64,000 bases of DNA. Origin: Deltaproteobacteria bacterium (GTDB lineage: Bacteria; Myxococcota_A; Polyangia; Polyangiales; Ga0077539). Position 1 is the stretch's first letter. Each line of letters opens with the position of its first letter. The stretch is from assembly GCA_030694465.1 (NCBI GenBank), contig JAUXYJ010000055.1:264413-328412 (forward strand), written 5' to 3'. Both the position numbers and the translations under genes were made by a program. The notes below the pieces were generated by a model. That model was not told the origin of the DNA, did no database searches, and worked only from the letters and a program-made list of their open reading frames with translations. Below, one piece after another: positions 17,131 through 25,564 of this stretch.

Positions 17131-18198
17131 TTAGAACAACGTGCCCTGCTCAGGCACGCGGACAAAGGTCTTGGCCCGTGGTTCGTCCTCGCCCTCGTTG
17201 AGCCCGAGCCTGTCGCAGGTCAGCCGAAAGAGCTGCGCAAACGCGTCCCAACGCGGGCCCTCACCGGTCATGCGCTCGCCAAACGTGTGCGCGCTCGTCC
17301 GAGATTTTCGCAGCTCAACGAGCCCGTTCTGGACCCTCTGGGCGCGCAGCGGAAGCTCTCGCAAGAGCCTCTCGTCAAACACCTCGCGGACCTCTTGGGT
17401 CATGCGCAACAGCGTGGTGAAAGCGCGGGTCGCCCCAGCCTCGTGTGCGCGGGCTAACACCTTGAGAATTTGCGCGTCATTGAGCCCTGGGATCATCGGC
17501 GCCGCAGCCACGCCCACCGGGATCTTGCGCTCGGCCAACCGCGCGATGGTCTGGATCCGTCGCGTGGGGCTCGGCGCCCAGGGCTCAAGCGCGCGCGCGT
17601 CTTGGTCCGAGTCAAACGCGAGGCTCACGTACACCCGCACATACGCGACGCGGGCCAGCGCTGCCAAGAGGTCCAGGTCGCGCTCAACGAGAGAGCTCTT
17701 GGTGATGATCACCACGGGGTTACGGTGAGTGAGGCACAGGGTGAGGCACTCGCGCGTGAGCCCATAGTGTCCCTCGATGCCTTGGTAGCAGTCGGTGTTT
17801 CCCGAGAAGACGAGGACGTCGCCGGCCCACGAGGGCTTGGCAAACGTGCGCGCGAGCAGGGACGGCGCGTTGATTTTGACAATGATTTTGCGCTCGAAAT
17901 CGCTTCCGGCACCCAAGTCTAGGTATTGATGCGAGCGCCGCGCGTAGCAGTACGCGCAGCCATGGGTGCATCCGCGATACGGGTTGATCGAGTAGCCAAA
18001 GGGCACGTCGGGCGAGTCGTTCGCTGTGACAATGCTCTTGGCGCGCTCTTCAAAGAGCTCGAGGGATGCCGGCGGAGGCAGCACATCGTCGTAGGCTACG
18101 GCGTACTGATGCCAAGGGTTGCGAGGGTTGTTCACACGATGCATCGCGTAGGCTCTGCTGTGCACCACAACGACGCCAGGCCGCAACATCGCGCGCAC
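17131..18198 (-). CDS. Radical SAM protein (PA0069/Rv2578c-like family)
   Basis: The protein has 355 residues. The CTHGCAYC motif near residue 72 binds a 4Fe-4S cluster and SAM. GYSINPYRGC before it and VFSGNTDCYQGIEGHYGLTRE after it are hallmarks of the PA0069-like family, related to spore photoproduct lyase. The reaction of this family is not established. An internal ATG near 18141 (MHRVNNPRNPW) is an alternative start and fits homologs better at the N-terminus. It converges with the SLC4-like gene. Confidence 0.85.
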   Translation of the reverse strand: MRAMLRPGVVVVHSRAYAMHRVNNPRNPWHQYAVAYDDVLPPPASLELFEERAKSIVTANDSPDVPFGYSINPYRGCTHGCAYCYARRSHQYLDLGAGSDFERKIIVKINAPSLLARTFAKPSWAGDVLVFSGNTDCYQGIEGHYGLTRECLTLCLTHRNPVVIITKSSLVERDLDLLAALARVAYVRVYVSLAFDSDQDARALEPWAPSPTRRIQTIARLAERKIPVGVAAAPMIPGLNDAQILKVLARAHEAGATRAFTTLLRMTQEVREVFDERLLRELPLRAQRVQNGLVELRKSRTSAHTFGERMTGEGPRWDAFAQLFRLTCDRLGLNEGEDEPRAKTFVRVPEQGTLF

Positions 18199-18225
18199 TC
18201 AAGGCCAAAACCCCAGAAGCGATCC

Positions 18226-19554
18226 ATGAGCACGACGGACCCCAAAGCATCCCAACAAGTGCGCGCACAGGCACGAGACTTACGGTGTAAGTCTTCTGTG
18301 ATTTTGCTGTCCCTTTTGCTGAGCCAGTGTGCGACTGCGACCAGCGCTCCGACCGTGCGCACGCTCTCGAGCGAGACCACGGTGCGCGTGGAGGGAGGGG
18401 CTGAATTGCAGTCCGGCGAGGGTGCGCGTAGTGCCCGACCGCGCGCGGTGCGCTTGCCCGATCCGGTGTGGGTCACGAGCGAGCGAAGTGAGCGGCCTCC
18501 GTCGCCGGTGCTGTCGATCGCAGCAGGGCATCAGCATGTGTGCGCGGTGCTCGACGACCATCGCGTGTGGTGCTGGGGACGCAACGATCGTGGGCAGTGC
18601 GGCCAAGAAGACCGACGCGAGCAGCGCTGCGCCCGGGGCGAGACGTGCACGCGGCAAGACAGCGAGGACCACCGCGTGTGGCGGCCGATGCGGGTCGACG
18701 GGATGAGCACTGCACGCAGTGTTTCTCCAGGCGAAAGTGTGACATGTGCGATCGCAACGGATGACGCTGTGCACTGCTGGGGCTACCACGGCGCGATGCG
18801 CGGGAGCGGTGCGGATCGCATCGGATTTGAGGGCATGCGCGCAGTGCGTCCGGTGCCGGGTGTGACCCACGCGGCGGCGCTCTCGGTGGGGCTGCGCGGC
18901 GGGTGTGCGGTGGTCGACACGGGCGATGTTCGCTGCTGGAACGCCGGCTCACTCGAAGCCGAGACCATTCGCGCATGGCGCGGTGTGCGAGCCGTGTTTG
19001 AGCGCGACTACAATCTCTGCGCGTACACCGGCGGCGACGCGCTGAGCTGTCACTCGATGCTCATGCAATTGACCGGGACCCGCACCGTCGAAGACCTGCG
19101 TTTTGTCGGACAAAACACCGTAGAATTTGCGGTGGTCAACAGCGGTCGTGACGTGTGTGCGCGGACCCGATCTGGTCAGGTCCAGTGTGTGCGCGATCGC
19201 TCGAACTCACCGCGAGGGACCGTGCGGTTGACCACGGTGAGCGGGTTGAGCGCGGTCGAGGAGCTCGCCGCAGGGGAGGCACATTACTGCGCGCGCACTC
19301 GCAACGGTGAGGTTTTTTGCTGGGGAGACAACGCAAAGGGCCAGCTCGGAGACGGCACGATGGTCGCTCGCACGGTGCCCGTGAGGGTCGAGCAAATCGA
19401 GCCCGTGACTGCGATCACTGCGGGGTCTTTCTTTACGTGCGCGATCGGTCAGAGTGGTCGTGTGTTTTGCTGGGGCGCCAACGAGTGGGGCCAGCTCGGT
19501 CGTGCTGCCCGCACCGAGCGCGAAGACGGCAACGCAGGAGCGGTCCAGTGGTAA
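18226..19554 (+). CDS. RCC1-repeat lipoprotein A
   Basis: The protein has 442 residues from ATG 18226. A hydrophobic leader (SSVILLSLLLSQC) ends in a plausible lipobox. The body contains RCC1-type blades with the bacterial pattern AGxxHxCAxxxxxxVxCWGxNxxGQ (for example near VCAVLDDHRVWCWGRND and YCARTRNGEVFCWGDN). These should fold into a seven-bladed propeller. Myxobacteria carry many such surface proteins of unknown function, probably binding proteins or polysaccharides. The 3' end overlaps the next RCC1 gene by 7 bases. Confidence 0.85.
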   Translation: MSTTDPKASQQVRAQARDLRCKSSVILLSLLLSQCATATSAPTVRTLSSETTVRVEGGAELQSGEGARSARPRAVRLPDPVWVTSERSERPPSPVLSIAAGHQHVCAVLDDHRVWCWGRNDRGQCGQEDRREQRCARGETCTRQDSEDHRVWRPMRVDGMSTARSVSPGESVTCAIATDDAVHCWGYHGAMRGSGADRIGFEGMRAVRPVPGVTHAAALSVGLRGGCAVVDTGDVRCWNAGSLEAETIRAWRGVRAVFERDYNLCAYTGGDALSCHSMLMQLTGTRTVEDLRFVGQNTVEFAVVNSGRDVCARTRSGQVQCVRDRSNSPRGTVRLTTVSGLSAVEELAAGEAHYCARTRNGEVFCWGDNAKGQLGDGTMVARTVPVRVEQIEPVTAITAGSFFTCAIGQSGRVFCWGANEWGQLGRAARTEREDGNAGAVQW

Positions 19555-20843
19555 GAATCTCTGTGAATTTTCAGATCATTGCGCTCTCTGTTGGGTCGCT
19601 GGGTGGCTGCTCTTCGAGCGCGACCCAGGGGCGCGGGACGCTGGTCACCGTGACGACCGAGACCGAGGTCACCGCGCAGGGGCAGGGGGCTCAGCGTGTG
19701 CCCGAACCCCGCCGCGCGAGACCTCTGCGTCCAAACGAGCGAGCGGTGGCTCTGCAGGTCGCGATCGAGCCAAGGACACGCTGTTATGCTCCGGACGAGC
19801 GGCACCCTCAGGAGGTCACCGACCTCAGCGCGGGGCGCTGGCACACGTGCGTAGTCTTGCGCGACGCGAGCGTGCGCTGTTGGGGCTGGAACTACGACGG
19901 GCAGCTCGGCGTGGGCACGCGCTCGGGGCACAACGCGCCGGTCGTCCTCGACGGGCTTGGCCAGGTCGCGTCGGTGCATGCGGCCTGGGATTTCACCTGT
20001 GCGAGGCACACCACGGGCACCGTGTCATGCTGGGGTGAGAACGACTATGGGCAGCTTGGCGACGGCGACCGGCACACCCGCGAGAGACCCCATCCGGTCG
20101 CGGGATTGACCCACGTGCGCCAGCTCGCGATGGGCTCGACACATGCCTGCGCGCTTCAAGAAAACGGGCACGTCGCGTGCTGGGGGCGCAACGAGTTTGG
20201 CGAGCTTGGCGACGGCAGCGCGACCCTGCGGACGCGGCCTGTGCGGGCACGGTTTGCGAATGACCTAGGCGCCCTCGCGGCGGGCGAAGGCGGCACGTGC
20301 GCGCTGAGCCAGCGGGGCACGGTGCAGTGCGCGGGGTGGCAGGGCAGGGGCGCGCTCCCGGCGCCCATCGAGGGGCTCCCGAGCGGCGTGATCGATCTGC
20401 GAATGAGCCGCAATTTTGCATGCGCAAATACGGTGGACGACGCCCCGAGGTGCTGGGGCGAGGGCTTCGCCGGGCAGCTCGGCGGGGCGAACACGACCGA
20501 GGTGTTTGTCCCACGCGAGATCGAGGGGCTCACGCAGGTGACGCAGATGTCTCTGGGCGCCCGTGGAGGGTGCGCTGTGCGCCGCGATGGCTCGCTGATG
20601 TGCTGGGGCCGTGTGGGCTCGCGGGCGCGCCGTGACGCGGCCCCAGACGAGACCGTGGGACGAGCTCCCTATCGCATCGAGGCTCTCGCGGGCGTCGCGC
20701 AGGTCGCGCTGGGCGACGACTTCGTGTGCGCACGCATGAACGCTGGGGGCGTGTGCTGTTTTGGCGATGGTCACATGGGTCAGCTTGGGGACAACGGCAC
20801 GCACAACGCGCCCGAGACAGCGCCGGTCGCCGTGCGTTGGTAG
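19548..20843 (+). CDS. RCC1-repeat lipoprotein B
   Basis: The protein has 431 residues. The GTG start at 19548 lies inside the end of the previous gene, with AGGAG 7 bases upstream, and gives a leader ending SLGGC, a good lipobox. RCC1 blades are regular: SAGRWHTCVVLRDASVRCWG, FTCARHTTGTVSCWGEND, HACALQENGHVACWG and others. It is a paralog of RCC1 lipoprotein A but divergent in sequence. Overlap and shared strand imply a two-gene operon, so the two propellers may act as partners. Confidence 0.85.
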   Translation: MVRISVNFQIIALSVGSLGGCSSSATQGRGTLVTVTTETEVTAQGQGAQRVPEPRRARPLRPNERAVALQVAIEPRTRCYAPDERHPQEVTDLSAGRWHTCVVLRDASVRCWGWNYDGQLGVGTRSGHNAPVVLDGLGQVASVHAAWDFTCARHTTGTVSCWGENDYGQLGDGDRHTRERPHPVAGLTHVRQLAMGSTHACALQENGHVACWGRNEFGELGDGSATLRTRPVRARFANDLGALAAGEGGTCALSQRGTVQCAGWQGRGALPAPIEGLPSGVIDLRMSRNFACANTVDDAPRCWGEGFAGQLGGANTTEVFVPREIEGLTQVTQMSLGARGGCAVRRDGSLMCWGRVGSRARRDAAPDETVGRAPYRIEALAGVAQVALGDDFVCARMNAGGVCCFGDGHMGQLGDNGTHNAPETAPVAVRW

Positions 20844-20895
20844 TTGGCGCGATCGCGTGTTGCAGTGCGAGGCGATCACCAGTTAACTGCGCGGC

Positions 20896-21666
20896 ATGAG
20901 CTTGAATCGTCCTGTGATTCTGGTGTCCAACGACGACGGTGTTCATGCCTCGGGCATCGCCGCGCTCGCGAGCGCGCTGGAGTCGCTTGGCGACGTGTAC
21001 GTGGTCGCGCCAGACACCGAGCAGAGCGCGCGGAGCCACGCGATTACGCTGACAAGACCCCTGCGGTTGCGCTCGGTGCGCGAGCGGGTTTTCAGCGTTG
21101 ACGGCACGCCCGCGGACTCGGTGTACGTCGCGTTGCATCACCGAGACCTGCTCCCGTTGCGGCCCTCGCTGGTGGTCTCGGGGGTCAATCATGGGCTCAA
21201 CATGGGGAGCGACGTCTTTTACTCGGGCACCATCGCCGCGGCGCGTGAGGCCGCGCTGCGCGGGATTGACTCGCTCGCGGTGAGCACTCCGGGGGATGGC
21301 GATGTCTCACTTGCCGCGAAGATCGCCTTGGATGTGGCTGCCAAATTGTTACGACAGGCCCTCACGCGCGCGGCCTCTCAGCCCGCGTCACTGTGGAACC
21401 TCAACGTCCCTCGCGGGCCCGAGATCTTGGGCGTCAAAATCACGCGTCAGGGCGAGCGCATCTACGACGAGATGGTCGAGGTGCGGGCAGATCCACGCGG
21501 GCGACCCTATCTCTGGATCGGCGGCCCCACCGTGAGGCATCCGACGCTTGAGGGCGCGGACACCACCGCGTTTGATCAGGGCTGGGCGAGCCTGACGCCG
21601 CTCACGATCGACGCGACGCATGGGCAAGAGATTGGCGCGATGGAGCAGCTCTTTGCGCAGAAATAG
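20896..21666 (+). CDS. surE: 5'/3'-nucleotidase SurE
   Basis: The protein has 256 residues, a normal length. The metal-binding SNDDG motif is at residues 10-14, and the family blocks APDTEQSARSHAIT and SGVNHGLNMGSDVFYSGTIAAAREA are intact. SurE dephosphorylates nucleoside monophosphates and is associated with stationary-phase survival. It is followed by a terminator and then apt, giving a small nucleotide-salvage neighbourhood. Confidence 0.96.
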   Translation: MSLNRPVILVSNDDGVHASGIAALASALESLGDVYVVAPDTEQSARSHAITLTRPLRLRSVRERVFSVDGTPADSVYVALHHRDLLPLRPSLVVSGVNHGLNMGSDVFYSGTIAAAREAALRGIDSLAVSTPGDGDVSLAAKIALDVAAKLLRQALTRAASQPASLWNLNVPRGPEILGVKITRQGERIYDEMVEVRADPRGRPYLWIGGPTVRHPTLEGADTTAFDQGWASLTPLTIDATHGQEIGAMEQLFAQK

Positions 21667-21672
21667 ATTCAG

Positions 21673-21699
21673 ACACATGGTGATTTCGCCTGTGTTTTT
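21673..21699 (+). terminator. Rho-independent terminator after surE
   Basis: The stem ACACA + GGTG pairs with CGCC + TGTGT (one bulged T, one G-T pair) around an ATTT loop, and runs into TTTT. It starts 6 bases after the surE stop. Confidence 0.6.
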
Positions 21700-21726
21700 G
21701 CAGATCAATCAGAAAGTAACGACCCC

Positions 21727-22260
21727 ATGAGTTTCGATGTAGCCACGTTGCGGAGCTATGTGCGCGATGTGCCGGATTTTCCGAAGACGGGCATTGTATT
21801 CAAAGACATCGCGCCGTTGCTGGCGAGCCCCGACGCGTTTGGCGCCGTGCTGGACGCGATGGCTGCGCACTTCTCGGGACCTCGCGGGTTCGACGCCATC
21901 GTGGGCATCGAGTCCCGCGGGTTTATCTTCGGCGCTGCGCTCGCGGCACGTACCCGCAGTAGCTTCATCCCGGTACGAAAGCCCGGAAAACTCCCCGGCG
22001 CCAAAGACCGCGTCGAGTACGCCCTCGAGTACGGAACCGACGCCCTCGAGATGCAGCGCGACGTGCTCACGCCCGGCCAGCGCGTGCTCGTCGTCGACGA
22101 CGTCATCGCGACGGGAGGCACTGTGGGCGCAGCCATCAAGCTCATTCGGCGCCAGGGCGGCGTCGTCGTGGGTGCAGCGTTTGCGATCGAGCTGAGCTTT
22201 CTCGAGGGTCGCAAGCGTCTCCCTGCCGACACCGAGTGCTTTAGCCTCATCACGTACTAA
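21727..22260 (+). CDS. apt: Adenine phosphoribosyltransferase
   Basis: The protein has 177 residues. The PRPP-binding motif VLVVDDVIATGGT is near 118-130, preceded by the APRT-type IVGIESRGFIFGAALA and KPGKLPG loop. The enzyme makes AMP from adenine and PRPP, in purine salvage. The C-terminal FLEGRKRL block is family-typical. It is separated from surE by a terminator, so it likely has its own promoter in the 60-base gap, where none is obvious. Confidence 0.96.
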   Translation: MSFDVATLRSYVRDVPDFPKTGIVFKDIAPLLASPDAFGAVLDAMAAHFSGPRGFDAIVGIESRGFIFGAALAARTRSSFIPVRKPGKLPGAKDRVEYALEYGTDALEMQRDVLTPGQRVLVVDDVIATGGTVGAAIKLIRRQGGVVVGAAFAIELSFLEGRKRLPADTECFSLITY

Positions 22261-22281
22261 GCCTCGCGACGGAGCACGCCA

Positions 22282-23592
22282 TTGCCCAGTAAATTGTCAG
22301 TGTATTTCTGTTGTCTGGGCTTGCTCTCAGCCTGCGTAGAGCGCGCCGATCGGGTGCGCCCAGCGCGCCCGGCGACGTCGCTGCATCTCGGTCAAAGCGA
22401 GTGGACTCCGCCCGCGCCAGGTCATGGTCCACCGCAGCAGACCCTGCACTTTGAGCGCGCCACGTTGCCGGCCCCCGCGGGCATCTCGCTCACTCCGCAG
22501 TCCGTGCTCGCCGCGGCCCCCGAGGGAGGCGCGTGGCTCGCGTACCTCGCGCATGTGCCCAGCACTTCGCGCCGTATTTCGCTGGTGATTCAGCGCTTTG
22601 CACAGGACGGAGCTGCCCAGCCCGCGCGCATGGTCGGGCCGCTCAACGGGGCCCCGGTCGCCGTCGCGATCGCTGCCCGTGAGCACGAGCTGCTCGCCCT
22701 CACAGCACACGCTGCGGGCTCAGACGAGGTGATGCTCTACGCACAGCACTTGGTCCACGATGGCGCCAAAGTGCGTGGAATTTTAGCCCCCATGGCTGTG
22801 TTTTCGTATCGCCCCATCGACCACGTTCTCACCCGCGGGGTGCCCTCTCTGCGTGTGCTCTCGGTCGTCGCGACCGCGCGGGGCTACACGCTCATGATGC
22901 CGTCTTCGCTCGCGCCCTGCGTCGAGCTCCCGAGGCTGACGGTGCCGTGCGCGCCGGTCCGAACGGTGCAGTGGCAAGACGAAGATCGCTTTGCGCCGTC
23001 CGAGACCGAGCGCGCGGTGATTGACGACGAGCGTCCTGCGATATTGAGCGTATTTGCAGACCAAACGACGCAGCAGTTCTTTCGAAGTGTGAGCTCTCCG
23101 TCGTTGAGAGTGGTGGGCGACGGCCCGCTTCGCGCTCTCTCGGTGCCCTCGAGTCTTCGGCCGCTTGTCGCTTTCGCCTCGCCTCAAGGGGCAGCGTTGT
23201 TGAGCTCTTCGGTGGACGCGCGCGGTCGCCGTGTGCTGCAGGTCTCGTCGGTGCGCGAAGGTGCGAGCGAGACGGTGCCAGCGCGGTCTGTGGCCATGCG
23301 CTGCGAAGAGGGCAAGCCCGTCGTCTCGGTGATGACCTCGGCGCGGACGTACACGATCGCGAGTGATTCTCCTGCGTTTTCACTGATGACTTCGCTCTCG
23401 CTCACCGTGACTCAGTGGCCTGGGAGCGACCTCGTAGAGTCTCCGCCGACGGTGCGCGACTTTGACCCTGTGCAGAGCGCTGTGTGGACCGGCGGAGTGC
23501 TGCTCACGTTGCGTCGAAGTGCATCGCTTGCGTTGCAGCGCTGTGAGGGTCTGCGGCTCAGCGCGCCCGCCGCGCACGCGATCACTTGGTGA
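22282..23592 (+). CDS. Hypothetical secreted lipoprotein (possible beta-propeller)
   Basis: The protein has 436 residues from a TTG start, giving a leader that ends LLSAC, a good lipobox. The mature region has weak repeats of beta-strand and turn character (VSSVREGAS, VSVMTSARTYTIAS, VLLTLRRSASLAL) and few cysteines, consistent with a propeller-like fold. No family is recognised. It follows apt by 21 bases and could be cotranscribed. Confidence 0.65.
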   Translation: MPSKLSVYFCCLGLLSACVERADRVRPARPATSLHLGQSEWTPPAPGHGPPQQTLHFERATLPAPAGISLTPQSVLAAAPEGGAWLAYLAHVPSTSRRISLVIQRFAQDGAAQPARMVGPLNGAPVAVAIAAREHELLALTAHAAGSDEVMLYAQHLVHDGAKVRGILAPMAVFSYRPIDHVLTRGVPSLRVLSVVATARGYTLMMPSSLAPCVELPRLTVPCAPVRTVQWQDEDRFAPSETERAVIDDERPAILSVFADQTTQQFFRSVSSPSLRVVGDGPLRALSVPSSLRPLVAFASPQGAALLSSSVDARGRRVLQVSSVREGASETVPARSVAMRCEEGKPVVSVMTSARTYTIASDSPAFSLMTSLSLTVTQWPGSDLVESPPTVRDFDPVQSAVWTGGVLLTLRRSASLALQRCEGLRLSAPAAHAITW

Positions 23593-23643
23593 CTCTTTGC
23601 CTCGCGCGAGGGGGGCCGGGTGTGCGAAATAAGCGCTCTCTTC

Positions 23644-24564
23644 ATGACGCAGCTCAACCCCGTCTCATGTCTCGCGTTTGCCCAAGGAAACAGCGACGAA
23701 CGCAGCGCGTTTGTCCAAGCCTTCGGTGACTCTCTGCGCATCCACGGCTTCGGCCTCGTGACCGACCACGGGATCGAGCGCATGCGAATCGAGCGAGCAT
23801 TCGCGCTAAGTGCCGCTTTTTTTGCGAGCGAAATGGCAGCCAAAGAGGCTCTGCGCGTGCCGGCCTCGAAGGGCAACCGAGGGTACGTTCCGATGGGCGG
23901 AGAGCGCGCGCTGGGTGCCAAGGCCGCAGACCTTAAAGAGTTCTTTCACGTGGGCCAGTTGACGACCGCGCCTGGGCTCTTGCCCAACGTTTGGCCTGAC
24001 CACGTGCAGGGATTTCGCGAAGAGATGCAGTCGCTCTACCGTGACTTCGAGGCCCTCGCGGGGCAGCTCTTGCAGTCCATCGCGCTCTACCTAGGCCTCG
24101 CGCAAGACCACTTCGCCTCGATGATTATCGCCGGCGACTCGATCTTGCGCTTGATTCACTATCCCGCGGTGCCCGGCGACGCTGCGCCCGGCGCGGTGCG
24201 CGCGGCGGCCCACGAAGACATCAACCTCATTACGCTCTTGGCCGAGGGCAGCACGGGGGGCCTTGAGCTCCGCAACCACGATGGCTCGTTTTCGTCCGTG
24301 ACGAGCCAGCGCGGCACGCTGGTGATCAACGCGGGGGACATGCTTCAGCTCGCAAGCCACGGGCGAATTCGCTCGACAACGCACCGCGTGGTCAACCCCG
24401 TCGGGGACAACGTCGCGCGCTACTCGATCCCGTTTTTTACCCACCCGAGGCCCGATATTTTGCTCGAACCGATGGCGCCCGAGGCGGACAACGCGCGCCG
24501 GTTTGAGGCGATCACGGCGGGCGAGTTTTTGCGTCAACGGCTGCGCGCGATCACCCCGTCATGA
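23644..24564 (+). CDS. 2-oxoglutarate/Fe(II)-dependent oxygenase, isopenicillin-N-synthase-like family
   Basis: The protein has 306 residues from ATG 23644. The N-terminal DIOX_N region carries GFGLVTDHGI. The Fe-binding HxD...H set is visible as AAHEDINLITLL and THRVVNP, and the RYSIPFF segment supplies the Arg-x-Ser that binds the co-substrate. This family hydroxylates or desaturates small molecules; the substrate is not predictable. It overlaps by 4 bases with a SnoaL-like gene, which suggests a two-gene unit for a small-molecule modification. Confidence 0.88.
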   Translation: MTQLNPVSCLAFAQGNSDERSAFVQAFGDSLRIHGFGLVTDHGIERMRIERAFALSAAFFASEMAAKEALRVPASKGNRGYVPMGGERALGAKAADLKEFFHVGQLTTAPGLLPNVWPDHVQGFREEMQSLYRDFEALAGQLLQSIALYLGLAQDHFASMIIAGDSILRLIHYPAVPGDAAPGAVRAAAHEDINLITLLAEGSTGGLELRNHDGSFSSVTSQRGTLVINAGDMLQLASHGRIRSTTHRVVNPVGDNVARYSIPFFTHPRPDILLEPMAPEADNARRFEAITAGEFLRQRLRAITPS

Positions 24565-24917
24565 GTGATCAACCCACGATCGTTCAGCTCGCAGACCGAC
24601 AGCTGCGCGCGTACAATCTTTGCGACATCGAGGCGTTCTGTGAGTGTTTTCACAGGGATGTGCGCGTCATGGGCGAAGACGGAGTGGTCTCTCGTGAGGG
24701 CCTCGGGGACTTTCGCGCTGCGTACGCGCGGATGTTCTCAGAGCACGACGACGTGCGCGCGACCGTGAGCGATCGCATGGTGTTGGGACCCCACATTGTC
24801 GAGCGCGAGCAGTGGTCGCGTGTGATCCGTGCGACGGGCGAGCGCCTCGGGGGCGAGCTTTTGGTGCGCTATACAGCGCAGGACGAGCGCATCCGATTTG
24901 TTGAGTTTCTGAGGTAA
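24561..24917 (+). CDS. NTF2/SnoaL-like small-domain protein
   Basis: The protein has 118 residues. It starts in the ATGA overlap with the oxygenase gene. The pattern (AYNLCDIEAFCECFHRDVRV, REGLGDFRAAYARMF, VEREQWSRV) is that of steroid-isomerase/SnoaL-like cone domains. Many such proteins are ligand-binding or cyclase-like enzymes. Translational coupling suggests it acts on the same metabolite as the upstream dioxygenase, which is an inference. Confidence 0.75.
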   Translation: MSDQPTIVQLADRQLRAYNLCDIEAFCECFHRDVRVMGEDGVVSREGLGDFRAAYARMFSEHDDVRATVSDRMVLGPHIVEREQWSRVIRATGERLGGELLVRYTAQDERIRFVEFLR

Positions 24918-24918
24918 A

Positions 24919-25398
24919 TTACTGCAGAGAAATCAGCTCGTAGTCGCGATTGTTAAAGCGGATTTCGTCGCCGACGACCCTCCCCGCGAAGGCCGCTCCC
25001 AAGGGAGACTCGGGCGTAAGTGACACGACCCGCACGCCCTCGCACTGCAGCTGCAGTCCCCCGCCCACCGGAACGACAAAGTACCACACCACCCCGGTGC
25101 TGCCCTTCGCGTCGGTCCAGTGAGCCTCGAAGACCGAGCCCATGGACACCCGCACGTTCGCGTGAATGTCCTCTGTAAACCCTGCAAATTTGCTCAGAGA
25201 ATCCCGTGCGTCTCTCACCCGTACGCTCTGCCCATACGCCACGTACGACGCCTCGGTCGAGCGCATGTCCTTGCTGCCCTCAGGCCGATTCTCTTCGTGG
25301 GTTGCGCCTTCCCAGGCGTCCTTTGCCGCGCGCTCGAACACGTCAAGCTCGCGGGTGAGCTCTTCTTCAATGGCCTTGCGCAGTACGAGTTTGTCCAT
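24919..25398 (-). CDS. GreA/GreB-type C-terminal domain protein
   Basis: The protein has 159 residues from ATG 25398; a longer start adds 23 unlikely residues. The N-terminal half is helical and acidic (KAIEEELTRELDVFERAA), and the C-terminal half ends with SPLGAAFAGRVVGDEIRF, the signature of the GreA/GreB FKBP-like domain that binds RNA polymerase. The helical part is not a standard full-length Gre coiled coil with its acidic tip, so it may be a Gre-like regulator (similar in principle to Rnk) rather than a cleavage factor. Confidence 0.75.
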   Translation of the reverse strand: MDKLVLRKAIEEELTRELDVFERAAKDAWEGATHEENRPEGSKDMRSTEASYVAYGQSVRVRDARDSLSKFAGFTEDIHANVRVSMGSVFEAHWTDAKGSTGVVWYFVVPVGGGLQLQCEGVRVVSLTPESPLGAAFAGRVVGDEIRFNNRDYELISLQ

Positions 25399-25564
25399 AA
25401 GCCAGTCAGCGTCAGTTCGAGTGCCAGTTGAGGGCCCCTCACACCTTCGTTTGGTGCGGTAAATCACGTGCGATGTGTGAGTCTAAGCAGCGAAACAAAG
25501 CTTCTTGGCTTGCTCAAGACCTCTTGCAGAGCGTACCGATGATCGCCAAGAGAGAGCAACGAAC